Shown here piece by piece: positions 61,632-64,000 of a stretch of 64,000 nt of DNA. Numbering within the stretch: the stretch's first letter is position 1; each line of letters starts with the position of its first letter. The stretch lies in NCBI RefSeq assembly GCF_031846485.1, contig NZ_JAVRHQ010000012.1, positions 1 to 64,000 on the forward strand. Direction: 5' to 3'. The notes beneath the pieces were generated by a model that saw only the letters and a list, made by a program, of their open reading frames with translations, was not told the origin of the DNA and did no database searches. The translations under genes were made by a program, and so were the position numbers. This DNA comes from Autumnicola tepida. Its GTDB lineage: Bacteria > Bacteroidota > Bacteroidia > Flavobacteriales > Flavobacteriaceae.

Positions 61632-61754
61632 TTATATCAAAAAAATTAGACATCCAATTACATCGTTCTCAGCAATTAATTCAACTACTTCTTCATTCCC
61701 TTTTAAGTAATACAACAGAATATTTGTATTAACAAACAGTCTATTTCCATTCAT
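61632..61754 (-). pseudogene. Truncated PIN-domain (VapC-like) toxin
   Basis: A 40-residue remnant reading MNGNRLFVNTNILLYYLKGNEEVVELIAEN before it runs into unrelated sequence. The FVxTNILLYYLKG pattern is the start of a PIN-domain ribonuclease. Two things mark it as dead: it ends after about a quarter of the normal 130-140 residues, and the first metal-binding Asp of the family (FVDTNILLYY) is Asn9 here. It overlaps the antitoxin stop by 14 bases, a typical toxin-antitoxin arrangement. Confidence 0.7.
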
Positions 61755-61908
61755 CCCTCATTTTTTTCTGATAATCCAAAGGATCAATATCTGTTTGCAG
61801 AACACCTGCATATTTTTTAATATTCTTCTTAGGTGTCTTGGAAAAAGCTCTATTTAAAAGCTTCTTCATTTTATTAATTGGAGTGCCTTTTTTAATGACC
61901 GTTACCAT
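61741..61908 (-). CDS. Small antitoxin-like protein paired with the dead toxin
   Basis: An intact 55-residue ORF starting at ATG 61908: MVTVIKKGTPINKMKKLLNR ... and ending DYQKKMRDEWK. The N-terminal VTVIKKGTP and the end LDYQKKMRDEW resemble antitoxins found with PIN toxins in Bacteroidota. The toxin partner that overlaps its 3' end is truncated, so this gene has probably lost its target and may be decaying or act against a related toxin elsewhere. Confidence 0.65.
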   Translation of the reverse strand: MVTVIKKGTPINKMKKLLNRAFSKTPKKNIKKYAGVLQTDIDPLDYQKKMRDEWK

Positions 61909-62154
61909 TGCATTATCTTATTTATTATAAATGATCCACTTATATCTTGGACATTTATGTGTTTTCAATTGGTAAATTATTTTACCAAAGTTTTTATTTG
62001 AAAGTTTATAAAGCGGATTTTTTTACGGGATTTTTCTTGTTCCCTAATTGACTTTTCCAGATTTAACCTAAACTGTTTCTTCTAAGATACCATAATTTAA
62101 AAAGTTATTTCATAATAACTCCCGTAAAATTTTAGTCCCACTTCAGATACTTAT

Positions 62155-63480
62155 TTACCTGCGTTCAAACTTTAAAATGGCATTTTTTGGCTTCAGCGTG
62201 ATAAGTGGTAAAATTTCAATTTCTTCTGAAACAGCCAAAATCCTGTAACGCGAAACCAGCTCAGCAACCGTTAAAACCATCTCGTACATTGCAAAATTGT
62301 TGCCAATACATTTCCTGGGGCCGGCCCCAAACGGATAATAAAATGGCTCATGCTTCTTGCCGCCTTCCAAAAACCTTTCCGGCTGGAAGTTTTCGGGGCT
62401 TTTCCAATGCGATTTATGACGGTGGATCTCAAAAATAGAAAAGAGCAGACTTGAGCCTTTTGGAATATGCAGACCTTCAAATTCATCCTCTTCCAAATTC
62501 ACCCGGTCAATAAAATAAACCGGCGGGTACAACCTCATGGATTCTTCGATTACAGCCACGGTGTAAGGGCAGGATTTCAAAAACTCCAAAAGATTTTCAG
62601 AAGAGGCCCTGGCATTTTTTACTTCCGCAGCAACTTTTTCCTGTTCTTCAGGGTGCCTCGCCAAAAGTTCAGCAATAAAGGTAAGCGCGTTAGAGGTGGT
62701 TTCGTGGCCGGCGGTAAATAAGATGAGGATTTCATCTATAAGCTGTTCTTCATCCATACCGTTACCATCTTCGTAGCGCGCGTCCAGCAACATATCCAGC
62801 AAATCATCATATCTTTTGCCACTTTTTTTACGTTCCGCAACTATTTTTTTCAGGATATTCCGGGCTTCCTCTGTTAGCTCCAGGTGATGTTTAATTTTCC
62901 CGCTTAGGTGAAACCACCATCTTTTAAACGGCTGGCGCAATTCCTTTACCAGCATTTTCTGGGCGGCCTCGGTAATGTACTGCAGGCGATCTATTTCTTC
63001 CTTATTGGCGGCGCCGCTAAAAAGCGACTGCACCACGGTTTGAAAAGCGAGGTCGTTAAAAACCGGGAAAACATCAATATTTTTACCCGGCCAGATGTTA
63101 TCAAGTTCGGCTTTTATGGCAGAATTCACCGTTTCCAACAACAACGTCAGCTTCTTTTTATGAAAGGCCGGCTGGATCATCCGCCGTTGCTTTCGCCATT
63201 TCTCACCATCGGTAGTCAGCAGTCCATGGCCAATGTATTTTGCCATTTCTTTGGTCTGAATATCGGATTTATGATAATTTTTCTGGTTCTTCTGAAGCAC
63301 ATATTCCGCAAGACGCGCATCCCGGCAAAAGATAATTTTTTTTCCGAAGCCCACATTTATCCTGAAAACATCGCCGAATTTTTCAAAATTCTCATGATGA
63401 AAAGGCAGGGGATTTCGCAGGATGCGATTGGCGTTTTTAAGAAACTGAAAAGTGGAAACTGTTGGAATATTATTTTTCAT
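62155..63480 (-). CDS. Cytochrome P450
   Basis: A 441-residue heme monooxygenase. The I-helix AGHETTSNAL (residues 257-266), the K-helix EESMR (ExxR, Glu313 and Arg316) and the heme loop FGAGPRKCIGNNF with Cys391 are complete. The motif order and lack of a membrane anchor suggest a soluble enzyme of the fatty-acid/terpene hydroxylase type, close to the CYP102-like or CYP120-like groups; no redox partner is encoded nearby. The gene is a single unit between ruvB and queG with no clear terminator. It stands apart from the housekeeping content around it, which suggests insertion. Confidence 0.93.
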   Translation of the reverse strand: MKNNIPTVSTFQFLKNANRILRNPLPFHHENFEKFGDVFRINVGFGKKIIFCRDARLAEYVLQKNQKNYHKSDIQTKEMAKYIGHGLLTTDGEKWRKQRRMIQPAFHKKKLTLLLETVNSAIKAELDNIWPGKNIDVFPVFNDLAFQTVVQSLFSGAANKEEIDRLQYITEAAQKMLVKELRQPFKRWWFHLSGKIKHHLELTEEARNILKKIVAERKKSGKRYDDLLDMLLDARYEDGNGMDEEQLIDEILILFTAGHETTSNALTFIAELLARHPEEQEKVAAEVKNARASSENLLEFLKSCPYTVAVIEESMRLYPPVYFIDRVNLEEDEFEGLHIPKGSSLLFSIFEIHRHKSHWKSPENFQPERFLEGGKKHEPFYYPFGAGPRKCIGNNFAMYEMVLTVAELVSRYRILAVSEEIEILPLITLKPKNAILKFERR

Positions 63481-63574
63481 CTGGTCATTTTAGAATTTGA
63501 CCTCCTCCGGCCCGAATTCATTCTTCCCTTGGAACAGGAGAAATCAGCGACTGATTTAAAACTTCAATCAAGTA

Positions 63575-63607
63575 AGACCTCACAGGTTTCAAAAACCTGT
63601 GAGGTCT
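63575..63607. repeat. 15-bp palindromic REP-like element
   Basis: AGACCTCACAGGTTT and AAACCTGTGAGGTCT form a perfect 15-bp stem with a CAA loop. This exact kind of CCTCACAGGTTT palindrome is dispersed in many Bacteroidota genomes. It lies between P450 and ruvB and could act as a terminator for ruvB, although the T run is absent. Confidence 0.8.
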
Positions 63608-63650
63608 GTTAGCCTCAATCCCTTTAATTCATTTAATAATGAGCATCATT

Positions 63651-64000
63651 TTAAAAAAGGCCGCCCTGGATATTCCCCTTTATCCTACCAAGGTGCTTAT
63701 AGGCAGCCTCGGTTACTTCGCGACCGCGCGGCGTCCTGTAAATAAATCCCTGCTGGATAAGAAAAGGCTCGTATACTTCTTCAATGGTTTCGGCGCTTTC
63801 ACTAACAGCTGTGGCCAGAGTAGTGATTCCCACCGGCCCGCCTTTAAATTTGTCTATTATGGTGCTGAGGATCTTATTATCCATTTCATCAAGCCCATGC
63901 GCGTCTACATTAAGCGCTTTTAGCCCGTATTTTGAAATTTCCAGGTCAATCTTCCCGTTACCTTTAATTTGTGCAAAATCACGTACCCTGCGAAGCAGCG
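63651..64000 (-). CDS. ruvB: RuvB C-terminal part (gene runs off the window)
   Basis: The last 116 or so residues of the Holliday junction helicase RuvB. The frame continues to the window edge as ...RRVRDFAQIKGNGKID, then LNVDAHGLDEMDNKILSTI, GPVGITTLATAVSES and PFLIQQGFIYRTPRGRE, the winged-helix domain conserved in RuvB. The catalytic AAA+ part lies upstream, outside the window. The stop at 63651 is 170 bases from the P450 start. Confidence 0.95.
   Translation of the reverse strand, partial: LLRRVRDFAQIKGNGKIDLEISKYGLKALNVDAHGLDEMDNKILSTIIDKFKGGPVGITTLATAVSESAETIEEVYEPFLIQQGFIYRTPRGREVTEAAYKHLGRIKGNIQGGLF

Noticed and set aside
61909..62154. Gap between the antitoxin and the P450 gene
   Set aside because: AT-rich without a clear promoter, terminator or ORF; nothing to report.
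62908..63612. A 234-residue plus-strand ORF over the P450 gene
   Set aside because: It is antisense to a P450 with all motifs intact and shows no recognisable domain.
1..64000. CRISPR arrays, rRNA genes or complete tRNA genes
   Set aside because: No spaced direct repeats, rRNA signatures or full cloverleaf sequences were seen by eye; a tRNAscan and CRISPR search would settle this.

Overview
The window looks like chromosomal DNA of a gliding-type marine or soil member of the Flavobacteriaceae (Bacteroidota). The reasons are a full-length SprA (type IX secretion translocon), a PorP/SprF protein, a RemB-like protein, two BamA-linked Skp proteins, an alternative-complex-III style cytochrome oxidase operon, and several promoters of the Bacteroidota form TTTG-N18/19-TAnnTTTG. 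No species name can be given from the sequence alone. Start codons other than ATG (TTG, GTG) appear necessary for several genes.

Positions 1-4830 are the end of an AT-rich integrated element: a partial membrane protein, a small unknown protein, a serine recombinase with its own promoter, a small ORF, a frameshifted unknown gene, and a tyrosine integrase. The element ends at 4783-4802, which resembles the 3' end of a tRNA followed by that RNA's terminator. This is a likely attachment site. Next, 4890-7446, is an arsenic operon (arsR, DUF6428-like gene, thioredoxin-type arsenate reductase, ACR3 pump) with two palindromic candidate ArsR operators.

Positions 7474-16029 hold housekeeping genes on the minus strand: clpX, clpP, tig, a DUF360 membrane protein, an SGNH lipoprotein, a FadL porin, an alpha/beta hydrolase and pdxJ. 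Positions 16095-24106 form a plus-strand envelope cluster: CBS protein, nadK, DUF6089 barrel, uppS, bamA, two skp/ompH genes and murI. Then come an orphan porP/sprF gene, an Nfu protein with a duplicated N-terminal domain, a Pit phosphate transporter, dodecin, a DUF255/YyaL protein, an MscS channel and tsaB.

Positions 32542-39654 encode an ABC-type tripartite efflux operon with one ATPase, two permeases, two adaptors and one TolC. Positions 39851-45022 carry cytochrome oxidase subunits and assembly factors (cyoE, two subunit III proteins, subunit IV, an SCO-like protein without cysteines, SCO, DUF420, a small CxxC membrane protein). Positions 45103-57559 are the gliding and secretion block: remB-like, two tonB, vanZ, gcvH, sprA, ruvA. 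Positions 57644-64000 hold maeB, queG, a decayed PIN-type toxin-antitoxin pair, a cytochrome P450 and the 3' end of ruvB.

The most notable unexplained feature is a pair of 198-bp imperfectly palindromic repeats on both sides of queG (60042-60239 and 61394-61591). They share about 87% identity over their outer parts and show compensatory base changes in their stems. A small decayed toxin gene and its antitoxin lie beside the second copy. No rRNA gene, complete tRNA gene or CRISPR array was seen.
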